Shown: piece by piece, positions 24,861 through 37,226 of the stretch
How the letters are laid out: each line of letters starts with the position of its first letter
Position numbering within the stretch: the stretch's first letter is position 1
Translations under genes and position numbers: made by a program
The notes under the pieces: generated by a model
Seen by the model: the letters and a program-made list of their open reading frames with translations, nothing else
Told to the model about the DNA's origin: nothing
Databases searched by the model: none
Origin: Lobosporangium transversale
Taxonomy: Eukaryota; Mortierellomycota; Mortierellomycetes; Mortierellales; Mortierellaceae
DNA: 64,000 bases
Direction: 5' to 3'
NCBI RefSeq assembly: GCF_002105155.1
Contig: NW_019029020.1
Span: 226,501-290,500, forward strand

Positions 24861-25231
24861 GATTTAGTTTTTTTGCTACTGTGCTTTTTCAGATAGCCTT
24901 CCGCTCTCTTAGATAAATCCCTTGAGTCTGTTGCTGAATGAATACTTCACTCCTTTACCTCTGCATAGGTGTTGAAATGGGTCCAAAGCCATACGACTGC
25001 TTTTTTTTTAGTGATACTATGATCCTGAAGAAATAATAATTGTTGAGACTAGGAAAAGAATAAACTATTAAATCAGTCGCGTTTTATTTCAAATTAAGCA
25101 TTGAAGCAATATGATGCACGGAATAGATGAGTTAAAAAAAAAAAAAAAAAAAAAAAAAGTAAGTGATCAAAGTTGGCTAGTTTCAACTACTTTTTTTTTT
25201 TTTTTTTCTGTTTCTATATACTTCATTAGCT
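24861..25231. other. Convergent 3' spacer
   Basis: Between the Lyc1-like gene (+) and the Rab11 gene (-), with A25-class (25134-25158) and T17-class (25191-25207) runs. Nothing else was seen. Confidence 0.5.
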
Positions 25232-26684
<1,453 letters not shown>

Positions 26685-28486
26685 GATGATGGTTGTGCTG
26701 CTGAAAAGTGTGAGTAATTTGGTATATGTCTGGGATATAATATGCGGAAAGTGAAGTGCAGAAGATAGAAGACGGAATAAAATGGGATAAAAGGAAAGAA
26801 GAAGAAAAAAAAAAAAAAAAAAAAAAAAAGTAGTGGAGGCGAGTAATAAAAAACTGTATGACGGCAAAGCAAGGGGGGATAGAGAACAGAGAAACATGCC
26901 TTTCTTGCTCGCTCGGTATGACGGGATCCCGTACTATAGCCATGAATGGACGGAAACAGGAATTTTTTTAACTCCCATACATCTCTCTCTTAATCTGCTA
27001 ATCTTTTTTCAAACTTCACCTCCTTTCTGAAAGACACTCATACGCATGGAATATCCATGCCTGTGGAACCATCAACTGTTTTCGTTATTTGCACGCGTCC
27101 TCAGTTATGCTGTGCCTGTATTGTTGTTTGCAAAAGCATGAACCCCATTTCATTCAAATACAATACTTCATGAGTTATTTGGAGCGCATAATTTCACAGG
27201 ATATTTACAATGCCCTTTTTAAAACGTAGAAACTTGATAGAACATGGCTGTGGGTATCTAAATGCTAAAGTCTAGTCTGAAAACTTTGGGATGATTGATG
27301 AAGCGAAAGAACAGTTGCAACCGAGTGGCGTAAAATAAATAAAAATCACGTTCCAAGAGACAATGGGAATGGACCGCCCGCCACCAATTTTACTCAGGAC
27401 AGACAGGAATATCACACGGCATACAATAACATGTGCTCATTTGATCAACCCCTTTTAAATATTTTCAGGTCCCTTTCATACAATTGACATAGGATTTTGT
27501 CTTCAACCACTTTTACCTTCATCTCCACACCACATCCTTCTTCCCCGGCCTAAAGAATCCCGCAAAGCGGATTCAAGGTTTTAAGCGCATGTGCGTTTGT
27601 ATTTGTTAATAATATTTGTGTGCACAGAATAATATTCGGATCATTTCCTTGAAAAATATTTACAGATCCTCTTGAATATAGTAGAGAGAAAAATATATGC
27701 ATGGTTAGTTCAAGAGTTGCAAACAGATAAGCTCCTACTGTGGTATTTGGTAGCTGATCAAATGTGGTTTCTTTTTTTTTTTTTTTTTTTTTTTTTTGAA
27801 AACCCATGGCGTTATTGTCGGTATAAAAAAAAAGCTAAGGTGGAGAGTAACAAAAACAAGGGAAATTTTACTTCGACGCATTCGACCTTTGCAGAACCTT
27901 CGGCACTGTTAGTCAACGCTATCCCTATTCATTTCTCGCTTTTGTTCCTCTGCACCTCATTGCCGATCTGGGAGAAGGAGAAAATAAGAAGGGCGGATGA
28001 ATGTGTCAAACGGAAAACAAACCATTAGCATTGAATACGCCATAAAATTACAGTGAGCATGAGGATGCATTGCATCCCTTTGTAGTGTGAATAGCGTCCG
28101 TTGCCTTTACCCAACATGTAAAACCCATTTTGGCGCTTTTTTTCGTCTGTCTTTATCTGTGGAAGATGTGGTCAGGCCATACTAGGCCTTTGATGTATTG
28201 TTTTGGATGCATGCATACATTTACGCGCCTATTTTTTTTTCCTTCTCTCTTGCAATCTTTCTATTTTCACGACCAAACACACCAAAAAAAAAAAAAAAAA
28301 AAAAAAAACGGAGTATGATGTGAATATCATGCAAAAAACCACGATTACATCCACATCTGTTTATGTATTTCAAATGTCGCAAAAACAATCGATTTTCCAG
28401 CTCTGGTTACCGATCCTCCCGACATCTCTGTGATGAATGAAATGATCATTGGTCATACGTGCTTTTGTCTGTGTGTTTGTGCGTAT

Positions 28487-28520
<34 letters not shown>

Positions 28521-29952
28521 TCTGCCAACTTTAACATGTATTAAACCTCTTGTTTTCATAAGACCTGAACGCCATTTTACTGTGAACTTTGGGCTCCGGT
28601 CATTTTGAAGTGGGGAGATGGTACTACGGATAATTTGCTTTTTTTTTTTTTTTTTTTTTGGAGCCTCCTGCAACAGATTTCGTCGAGACGCAATGAAGAA
28701 TGAGCAGAAATCTCAGAATGAGAATTAGAATCCACATGGCGGAATTACCATTCTGTCCTACATCTATGCTTGCTGTGTGTATAGTTTATTTGTGGGTGTT
28801 AACATCTCAAAATACCCCCTTGTTTGTTCATCCTGAGTCCCTGCTTTGTACGTCCACCCTTTTTTGTCTTGCAATAACCATTCATAACTCTAAATGTCTC
28901 TCATCAGACGCGTATGCTCACAGTAGAAAGTAATATGTGTTTGCACGCTTGTTACATTTGGACTTTGACAAACATAAAAGCATGCATCGCTGAATCAATA
29001 AACAAAAATACTGGCGCTTAAGAAAATGGAATATAAAAAGCACAGGTTCTGTTCGCGTCATGAAGCATTTAATAACCTTCCATGCAACTCAAGATGGAAT
29101 ACAAAGTACGATTCCTCCTAAACATCTTGCCTACATTACATGCATTACACACTTGTCAAATATAACAAATACACACCTTAAAAAATAAAAACCACCTCCC
29201 TGTTTCGATTGATCCCTGCTATGTCTTTTTCACAAACTTGTCTAATTTTTTTTTTGTTTTTTGTGCGTGTGTCTGTGTGTTGTCTTCATCCTTGATTTGA
29301 TTCGACATTTGCTTAATAACTCCTGTGTGTCCATTACCGCCACCGCACCACATTGCTCTTGTTGCTCTCGCTACTTCCCTATACCTGCGTCTTTATTGAC
29401 AATCTATCCCTTCCCTACCCTTCTCTTGCCTTTGTCCTTCCTTTCCTCCTTTTCTCTTTCTCTCATTCTTACTTTCTGTGCACAAGTGCAGAGAAGCCCA
29501 CTGCATGCATGCAGTAACACCACCTGCTTGCATCCACTCTGTCCGCAATCCTATTACTACTTCTGCGACTGTTTCATCATTGTGTTTTCTTCAATTTTGC
29601 TTGATTTACTTCTTTATCCCTACCCATCCTCCTATTTTCGCCCATTGTTCATTCTTTTTTACCCCTCACTCTCTCGCGCATCCTCTTTTCTCTTTTCCTT
29701 TTTTTATATTTTTTAATTTTTATTTGTTCACCTCACTCGTCCTCATCTCTTTTTCCCTATCGTTCTCATTCTTCTAGTCATCAGGGTAACATCTATAATA
29801 CACTATTCTTAGCCAAATAACTGTTAAAACAACCATCGCCTCGTACCCCATCTTTCCTCTTCTAGTCTCTCTTTTTTTTTCTTTTGTTTACTGCATCTCA
29901 TTTTCATTAAACTTCATCCAAAGCACACATCGGTCGCCCCTTCCTAAGCATC
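26685..29952. other. Gene-free 3.2 kb with homopolymer tracts and CT-rich leader
   Basis: No frame with family resemblance was found on either strand. The stretch holds A/T runs at about 26804-26829, 27771-27797, 28284-28308, 28488-28517 and 28640-28659. From about 29240 to 29940 it is strongly C/T-rich, likely the promoter and long 5' leader of the zinc-finger gene. Two overlapping plus-strand frames at 29261-29777 come from that bias. A non-coding RNA cannot be excluded. Confidence 0.5.
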
Positions 29953-31784
29953 ATGTCAGTAACACCAAAGCCAAAACCGAAACTTTCGTACAAAGCACAA
30001 AGTTATCCATCTATCGATAAGCCTTTTGAGTGCACGGTAAATCACCATTTACACCAATGAGTCTTATTAGCAAACCCTTGTCTCGCGGCGTGATAGTTTA
30101 CTCATCTTTTTTTGCTTCTCTCCCTCGCGACTTTACATTCATTCGCAATATATGGATCCTTGGTCTACGTAGGCCTGCCAGTTGTATTTTAGGCGTCTTC
30201 ATGATCTGAAACGCCATGAGCGTCTGCATACTGGTGAAAGGCCGTATTGCTGTAACAATGTAAGTCTTTTCTATTCCCAGTTTGCTGTTGTTGAATAAAA
30301 GAAAGAAACAAATAAAAAAAGTCTGCTCATCATTGTGTATTTACTTGCTCAAAAAAAAAAAAAAAAAAAAGTGCCGTAGGACTTTTGCTCGGCTTGACGC
30401 GCTCAAACGACATCTGAGTGCAGAATCCAACGTCCATTGCTCAGAATGGACTTACCAACCGGGGCTTATATCTACTGTCAGCAGGCCTGCAGCGCGACAT
30501 CATAGGAGTGTCTCACTCCCACATGTGCAGGGATCAGACGTTCAGACCGCCTTTCATGACCAGTTTGATAGTGTGGAACGAACACTCACCACACCTACTC
30601 TTAAGGACCGTCCACCGTCTCATTATCATTACCACCACCATGAGCACTCTTCGCCCGAGTCAACTATCCATGGCCACCATCCTGAGGACAAGCCTAATGA
30701 TTATTATCAGGAAAATGCTACTCCTCACGCCTTCGCTGTTACTGAAGAGCAACGCCGTCAATGCCTATCAGTGTGGGAAATTCACTCAAAAAGATCATCT
30801 CCGGAGCATGGCGGACGACTATCGCCCTCAGACGCGACCATTGACGAAGATACAACAGTGATTGATCAGCCCAGACCGCGCGCACATACTTCCTCATTCG
30901 ACTCAATGCAGCTCTCGTCCGCACATCAGCCGTATCCACACGCTTATTCCCGCCAGCATACACGTTCATATTCACATCAACAAAATTCATACTTAGATCC
31001 ACACCCTCAACACCCCCTCTCCCTCTTTGATAGATCACAACCTCAACAGCGTCACGAGAGCTACCCTGTCTCTCCTTCCAGATCAACTCTCTCTCCATCC
31101 CCTCCTCCAGGACTATCACCATCAATGTCTGCATCGTCTTTGTCCAGTCCCACAAATGTATGGTCATATTCAAGAGGCTATGATGGCAATGAAACGACTG
31201 CGCCCAAAAGAATAGGCAGTAATGCCTTCAGCCATTATGATAGTCGTTCACAATTCAAGTCAGAGCCCACATCGATCTCAGCACGGATGAGCAGTAGCGC
31301 TTATCGGGAGCCTTCGCCATACCAAGAGGATGATACCAGTCAGGGGTGTCGTTCACCACGGGAGCTCGAGCATCGTCAAGGTCCGTCTTCGTTAGCCTTA
31401 ATTTTGAACAATCCACCCGTCAGTAATTTTACTATTACTGCTAATCAGGCCTCTTCTCCGCCTCCCGTCCCAGCATTATCATCGCGGCCAGTGCAGCCTC
31501 ACTCTTCACACTCGCAATCTCACCCATATTCGCTTCCACAACAGCCACAGCAGCCTCACCATCGCTATGTCCAACAATGTTCATCTCAACAGGAGCATGA
31601 ACACAGTTGTGATGCGATGGCTGAGATCCAAAAATTGCGCCAGGAACTTCGCTTGGTGACTATGCGATGTCATTCACTTGAAAAGGAAAGAACTCGCCAG
31701 ACGAATATTAACGGTATTAGCGGCAATAGCACTGGAATGAATGGTGGCGACAGCCGAGATGATAGATCGGTTATGTCTGTTTGA
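29953..31784 (+). CDS. C2H2 zinc-finger transcription factor
   Basis: Three exons: 29953-30036, 30173-30259, 30372-31784; 527 residues. The N-terminus has two adjacent zinc fingers, split by introns. Finger 1 is FECTACQLYFRRLHDLKRHERLH (C-x2-C-x12-H-x3-H, about 25-49), followed by the TGERPY linker. Finger 2 begins CNNC RRTFARLDALKRH (about 55-71) and ends in a longer spacer to His-Cys (ESNVHC), the C2HC-like variant common in fungal regulators that read FARLDALKRHL. The remaining 440 residues are Ser/Pro/His/Gln-rich and disordered, with a short C-terminal coiled coil (AEIQKLRQELRLVTMRCHSLEKER, about 480-505) that could allow dimers. A nuclear DNA-binding role is inferred; targets are unknown. 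The exon 3 acceptor AG is the end of a 20-A run. The start is the only ATG in frame with finger 1. Confidence 0.85.
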
Positions 31785-32158
31785 AATAGGTATTTTAGCA
31801 CTAAATCAAAAGGAATAAAATGAAAATAGAGAGCACTCAACTTGATTGCGCGTCGCGCTCAAATAATTCCTCTTTTAATTATTACTTTGTTTGATGGGAT
31901 TGGAGCAATTGGGCAATTGGACAATCCCAAGCATGAGAGTGTGATAAGCAAGTGTTCTCTTCTTTCTTTTCTTCTGTTCCTGTTTCTTTATCTCTTTTTT
32001 TTCTTTTTATTTTTGTTTTTGCTTCTCATATCTCCTCATCACTTATTTCTCATTATTGTTGTCGATCCCTTACCCCTTCTTACCCCCTCTCTCCCTTCCT
32101 CCTTATCCCTTAGTTCACGCTTTTCATTTCTTTCATCCACCTGCAGCCAGCAGCAATT
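31785..32158 (+). other. Spacer, CT-rich leader
   Basis: Short spacer between the zinc-finger gene and the membrane-protein gene. The second half (31960-32120) is C/T-rich and probably the latter's 5' leader. Confidence 0.5.
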
Positions 32159-33422
32159 ATGATGCTGAGAAAGTTAAACTTAATCACCATTTTATTCTGG
32201 TGCCTGAATTTCCTCAAATATATCGAAGCATCGCCTTTGAGCAAGACCAATTCGTCACTCGCACTTACCGCCAGAGACACACACCGTTTACAAGCTAGGG
32301 GCACACTCCAGAAGCGTTATGACGCCTGTGACAGTTATTACGGTACCAAGTAAGGTTAATTGTCTCTCATACTCCACCATTCTATAATTCAGGTCCAGAT
32401 TTATTCTTTTACATTTCTTCATCTCTCATCACTTTCATTCCACCCAGTTCTCAAATATTGGAGACTTTTTTTTTTTTTTTTTTTTTTTTGTTGTTGTTAA
32501 TTGAAAAGAGGACTGGAATGTAATATTCTGTGCTCAGACCTTGACAAATTCTCCTTCGCCAAACTTTAAGAAATGACATGTCTTCGCCACTGCTCACAAA
32601 AATGAATGAATGCATACTTTCATTTTATTTTTTTGTCCAACGTATAGTTTTTTTTGCTACTATACCAAATACATCCTGATCATGTTCGGTATCGGCCTCA
32701 TCGCAACCTTGACCTACTATTGGTTTTGTTGCCGCGCTATTACCTCCATAAGAACCAGCGATGATTATAGCATCAGAACTGCTACGACCACGACTATGGC
32801 CATGACTCGAGTATACCCCATTACAACCCCGAGCGACTCCCATATACTCTTAAACGAGACCATTTCCAATGTCCATAGCCCAGAGTCACGGTCAACTCGG
32901 GTGCCGCAAGTAGTAATAACATCGCATGACCAACGGCGGCCACAAAGACCACAAGGACAGCAACACTCAGTGGATCCGCCTCCTTACTTATCTGTCTCTG
33001 ATTTTACTCCTTATACTCAAGAGAGAGACACTCAAGAGGAAAGAGACATTCTAGCAGCAGCAGTAGTAGTAGTAGTAGCGGAAGCATTAGAGATAGTGGA
33101 GGCGCTAGAAACAATGGAGGCAACAGAGGCACAAGAAGCACTAGAAGCAGTGAGAGCACTAGAGGCAGCAGAAGCAGCAGAAACAGCAGAAACAGCAGAA
33201 ACAGCAGAAACATTAGAAAATGATCTTAACCTGCAGGGGAAGGCATATCAGCTATATCGGCAGAAACACAACTTTGGGCGGAAACAACAGGAGCAATTAA
33301 AGGCAACACATGATGGGGACAACACAGATTTATCGTCCAGAAGTTCATCAGCCTCAGCCTCCGCCTCTTCATCTCGAACCCTTCAGGACAAAGATATTAC
33401 CACGTTTCATCCACTAAAGTAA
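32159..33422 (+). CDS. Small single-pass membrane protein with PPxY motif and Ala/Glu repeat
   Basis: Two exons, 32159-32349 and 32648-33422 (intron GTAAGG...GTATAG), 321 residues. A signal peptide (about 1-24, hydrophobic LITILFWCLNFL, cleavage near YIEA/SPL) is followed by a short ectodomain with Cys residues (DACDSYYGT then FCYY) and a membrane span (about 72-92, ILIMFGIGLIATLTYYWF). Immediately inside lies a CC pair. The cytosolic tail has DPPPYLS (about 176), a PPxY ligand for WW domains such as Rsp5/Nedd4 ligases. An Ala/Glu/Thr repeat (about 190-255, from a 9-base unit at 33167-33212) and a Ser-rich end complete it. The layout resembles WBP1/VOPP1/Shisa-type adaptors, but the resemblance is architectural only. 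Function is unknown; a ubiquitin-ligase adaptor is one inference. Either ATG of the initial pair could start it. Confidence 0.62.
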
Positions 33423-33792
33423 TAGCATAAATATTAGTAGGATTAATCTAATTGGCAACTCAGGTGCCAAATATCATTTGGCAGCTCATACTAAATGTAG
33501 TAAATTTTGCTATTATTTGGGAGTCTATTTTTTGGGGTTGCCACTTAACCTCTCACACTTGGGTAGCAACTGGGCTGCCAAATAATGAAGTTACTTGCAC
33601 AGGTTATTATTTCAGTCTTTCAATTAAAACTCGCCTCTAATTGGTGGGCTTCCTCAATAAAAATACCATTAGGTAGGAAACATGAAGAAACATTGTTTTT
33701 ATCAACTTCATCACATTCCGCAAAAAAAATAAAAAAGTACAAAACAATACACCCTTTGCCGAATCTTTTTCTTCCATCTTAATCGCATCAAA
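33423..33792 (+). other. Spacer
   Basis: AT-rich spacer between two plus-strand genes. It contains near-repeats of GGCAACTCAGGTGCCAAAT / GGCAGCTCATACTAAAT-like words (33452-33500) and TTGGGTAGCAACTGGGCTGCCAAAT (33558 on), a weak imperfect repeat. No gene was seen. Confidence 0.4.
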
Positions 33793-35182
33793 ATGCCTAA
33801 ACAGCAACCAAAGTGCACTCTTTCGTCGTGTGAATATGGACATAATCACCGCCTCAGATGACAGAAGTATCCAAGACCATATTAGAAATTACCATAAAAG
33901 TTCCTATAAATGTCATGTTGGAGACGCCATTGTCAAGTATATTCGAACCAATGAAGGACTGTTTGTGTGCGAATGCCGACCGAAATGGACGTGTAAACGG
34001 GGAGATACATTGCGCTACCATGCCAACAAATGTGAGGTTATTAGAATATTGGTCGACGCCGTCGTCAGGACTTTGGAGCCTTTAGTAGATGCCCACCTAA
34101 AAATCTTAGTACCCAAAGAGCTGCGGTCCAGTAAAAAAGATAGAAAACGAAATGAGGAAGAGGCGAATGAAAAAAACAGCTATTGTGGTAACAATCACCA
34201 TCTTAGCAACAACTACTACCTTGACAACAAACCAAGCTTGATCCTACAGCAGTACAATAGGCTCGTACAACATGCCTACCCAACAAAAAGAGGATGGGTT
34301 CCAAGAAAGGGGAAAGAGGTAGTTGAAGAGGATGGCAGTTCAGAGTCAAATGAGAGTGAAGACTATAAGAGTCAGGAGGAGGAGATGAATGTTAGCTACA
34401 ACAAGGTTCACCTACAGCAGCTACCGCGCCTACAGCATTTAGAGGACAACAGTAAGACGGAAGAGACCATATTGGCAAGATTACAACAGCTCTTAGAGGA
34501 AAGGGACAAACGTTTAGAAGAAAGGGGCAAACTTTTGGAAAAACATTCAGGGGAAAAGGAAAAACGCTCGAGGAAAGGGAAAAACGCTCGAGGAAAGGGA
34601 AATGCGTGCAGAGCAAAGAGTAATTCAGATGGAAGAGGTGGTCAGAGCCATATCAAACAAGACAGCCGTCTTGGAAGACGAGATGAAGAAGAATAGCGCA
34701 GATGCCGAAAAAAAGGCGGCCGCCTGGCAAGGCAAGATTGAGAAGCTTAACGCAATTGTCGAAAGTATGTAAAGAATGTCAAAGCAAAAACAAAAGAAAA
34801 TGTAAAACAAAAAAAAAAAAAAAAAAAAAAAAAACTAATCTGGATTTAATCAATAATAGAGGAAGTGGTTCGGGTAGATCATTTGCAGGAGCTTCTGGCA
34901 TCATTATTAATGTCAAAAGCACAGCTTCCATCATCATCATCATCATCCAAGAAGCCGTACAACCCTTATCAAAAAAGGAAGATAAACGCAAGCATAAACC
35001 AATCGATTTCGACCTATTTCAAGCGTCGTAGACCAGAGAATAATAAGGACAGTAAGTTAGAGGACGATAACTCAGAGGACGGCAGCCCAGAGGATGACAG
35101 CCCAGAGAAAGACAACCCAGAGAACGGCAACCGAGAGAACAAGAAAGATAACCCAGAGAACGATAACCCAAGTTCCGAATAA
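33793..35182 (+). pseudogene. Unknown Cys-rich, coiled-coil protein, frame-broken
   Basis: The product is not recognised. A Cys/His-rich N-terminal block starts at ATG 33793 (PKCTLSSCEYGHNHRLR) and continues, one base out of frame, with DDRSIQDHIRNYH, YKCHVGD, GLFVCECRPKWTCKRGD and LRYHANKC: a candidate zinc-binding module of about 75 residues. A charged disordered middle follows, with an EERDKRLEERGKLLEK heptad repeat. The coiled coil resumes in a third frame (EEREMRAEQRVIQMEEVV, about 34600-34765) and joins through an intron (GTATGT at 34764, acceptor before 34861) to a Ser-rich, then KRRRPE basic, then SEDGSPEDDSPE acidic repeat end at 35182. At least two frame breaks exist: near 33850 and in A-runs at 34555-34605, where a 20-base unit is duplicated. 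These are either homopolymer sequencing errors in a real gene or true decay. Confidence 0.5.
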
Positions 35183-36489
35183 CACTGTGTTCTGTTGCGG
35201 TTTTTATGGTCTAAGCATAATTTAGTCTCCATGAATAGTTTATGACCATGTTCGTTCTCTTTTTCTCTAAAATACTAAATAAAACGAAGAGGATGTCCAA
35301 TGCCTTTCTAAATGAAATTGGGAACATAGGGTTATACGTTAGGGCAAGTAGATAAAGTATAGATAACAGCGCAAAACTCACCCGTAACGAGTAAGGTCAC
35401 TACTTTCGTTACCATTTACCTTCATTAGTTAATAGTTTTACTGAAAAGACTATCATGTTTTCTCGTGCTTCCACGACATGGCATTTTGAGGTGTATGCCT
35501 AGGAGAAATAGCTGTTCTTCTGTAAAGCGAAAGTTACCAGGATCATAATATGAAAAGAAGATGTGCGTATGGCGCTATGATTCAGAATCTTTCCTTCAAT
35601 AGAAATAGTATAAATATCTTGGCTTTAGTGAAAACCCATACGAAATGACCGCTCAGCGCAGCATCTGGCTCAGGAAGCGGTAAAAAATGACAGTTCTCAG
35701 TAAACTTGGTCGAAATGGGGTTTCAATCTACTCACAAATGGTTTGATAAAAAGAAAGAGGAGTCTGACTTCTTTATTCATGATGAGAGACAATACGATAT
35801 ATGCTCATGTACAAAAGATTACGATTGGTTCCTTCTCGCTGAAAAAAAAATGGTGACAAAATTGAAGAATGGACGAGAATACATGCGTAATGGAAATAGT
35901 ACTTTGCTGTCCATTAGTGCTTCACTCTCACATTCCTCTTTATTTTAACCAGTTCGTTTGCACTATTTTAATTTTCTTTGTCAACATTTTCCGTATACAA
36001 TGACTTTGTAATAAGACAAACTGTCGAAATAGGATTCCTGTAGATAGTGACAGGCAATGGAGCCAAAAAATGGTTTATTTAGCTGTAACTTAGTGAACTA
36101 GAACTATTTATTCTAATAATTAATGCTAGGTTTGGGCTCCGGTGTCTTGTCACCTGGGATATGCGTGATAGTTGAGCCATCAGAGATTTGGGCTCCAGTG
36201 TCGCATGACATTTTTAAAATTCCATACGCTCCGTAGGAGGCAAAGGAGGCATAATCTGGCAGTGTTTTGAGGCAACAAGGGCCCCACGAGCAATAACAGG
36301 GCTTTAGAGATAACCATTCTAATATGTTGACAATTTCAAATACTTATATACCCCATGGGGGGGTGGACCTACATCTTATTCTCACTTACTTGACTACTTA
36401 CCAACTTATCTGCCATATCTGTCGCATAACTTTTCATACTTTCCAACATGTCAAACAAAGCTTTACACATCTCATTGGTCGATTCTCCT
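35183..36489. other. Spacer, no supported gene
   Basis: No coding signal was recognised; an 80-codon frame at 35706-35948 has no family features. Two copies of a word reading TTTGGGCTCC(G/A)GTGTC occur at about 36131 and 36189. Confidence 0.4.
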
Positions 36490-37226
36490 ACCATGCCACC
36501 TAATGCACCTATTGATACCTCCTTCTGTTTTGGTAGAGACTGGTGTGATCAGAAGACTTGCGAAGTGGCGACCTCAAATTCTGAAATTCAGTGCCGAACC
36601 GTTGCTTCTGATCGACAAGGAGTCTGAAACAATCCTGTCGCCCTCAAAGTTCTATCTCCTCCCTACATCCCAACCCAGGCTGAATTTGACAGAGCCAAAA
36701 AAAGCATGGATATGAGAAAGGCTCCGTGCTGGGCCTTAATTGACAATGCTGGACTCGATTGCTCCACGTTCATGCTAATATCACAAGTCATTGGAGCTGC
36801 GGAATTTGTCGACAAGCTCCACCTAATGGAAGAATGGCTAGAAAGAGAAGTACCCATATGTAATCCTAAATTTGGGACATCATTCAAGCCCGACTTAGCT
36901 CATATACATGGACGCATCATTTCACTTCCTACGGAGCATCGGTCCCCATACATGACGTTCTCCCATTGGCTGGTACCCAATGGCTAAATGATGGAACCTT
37001 AGATGGTATCTTGATGATATTTCGGTCCCGCTTCAAGGAGTTCCTTTTTATTCCGCAACATCAAATATTATGCTGGGGAATCTCAAATCTCAGAGCAAGT
37101 GACGACTGCGGTGAAGGCTGGAAGCAAGCGGAAACTATGTCGGGCCGGTATAGAAAAGCGTATGCCTTTATACACATTGGAAACCACTGGGGTGCGCTTT
37201 CTATCGACTTCAAACGTTATGAGATA

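Noticed and set aside
29261-29777. Frames of 151 and 99 codons in a CT-rich stretch
   Set aside because: Composition artefact of a pyrimidine-rich 5' region; no conserved motif.
33004-33213. Leu-rich 69-codon frame on the minus strand
   Set aside because: Reverse reading of the Ala/Glu repeat in the membrane-protein gene.
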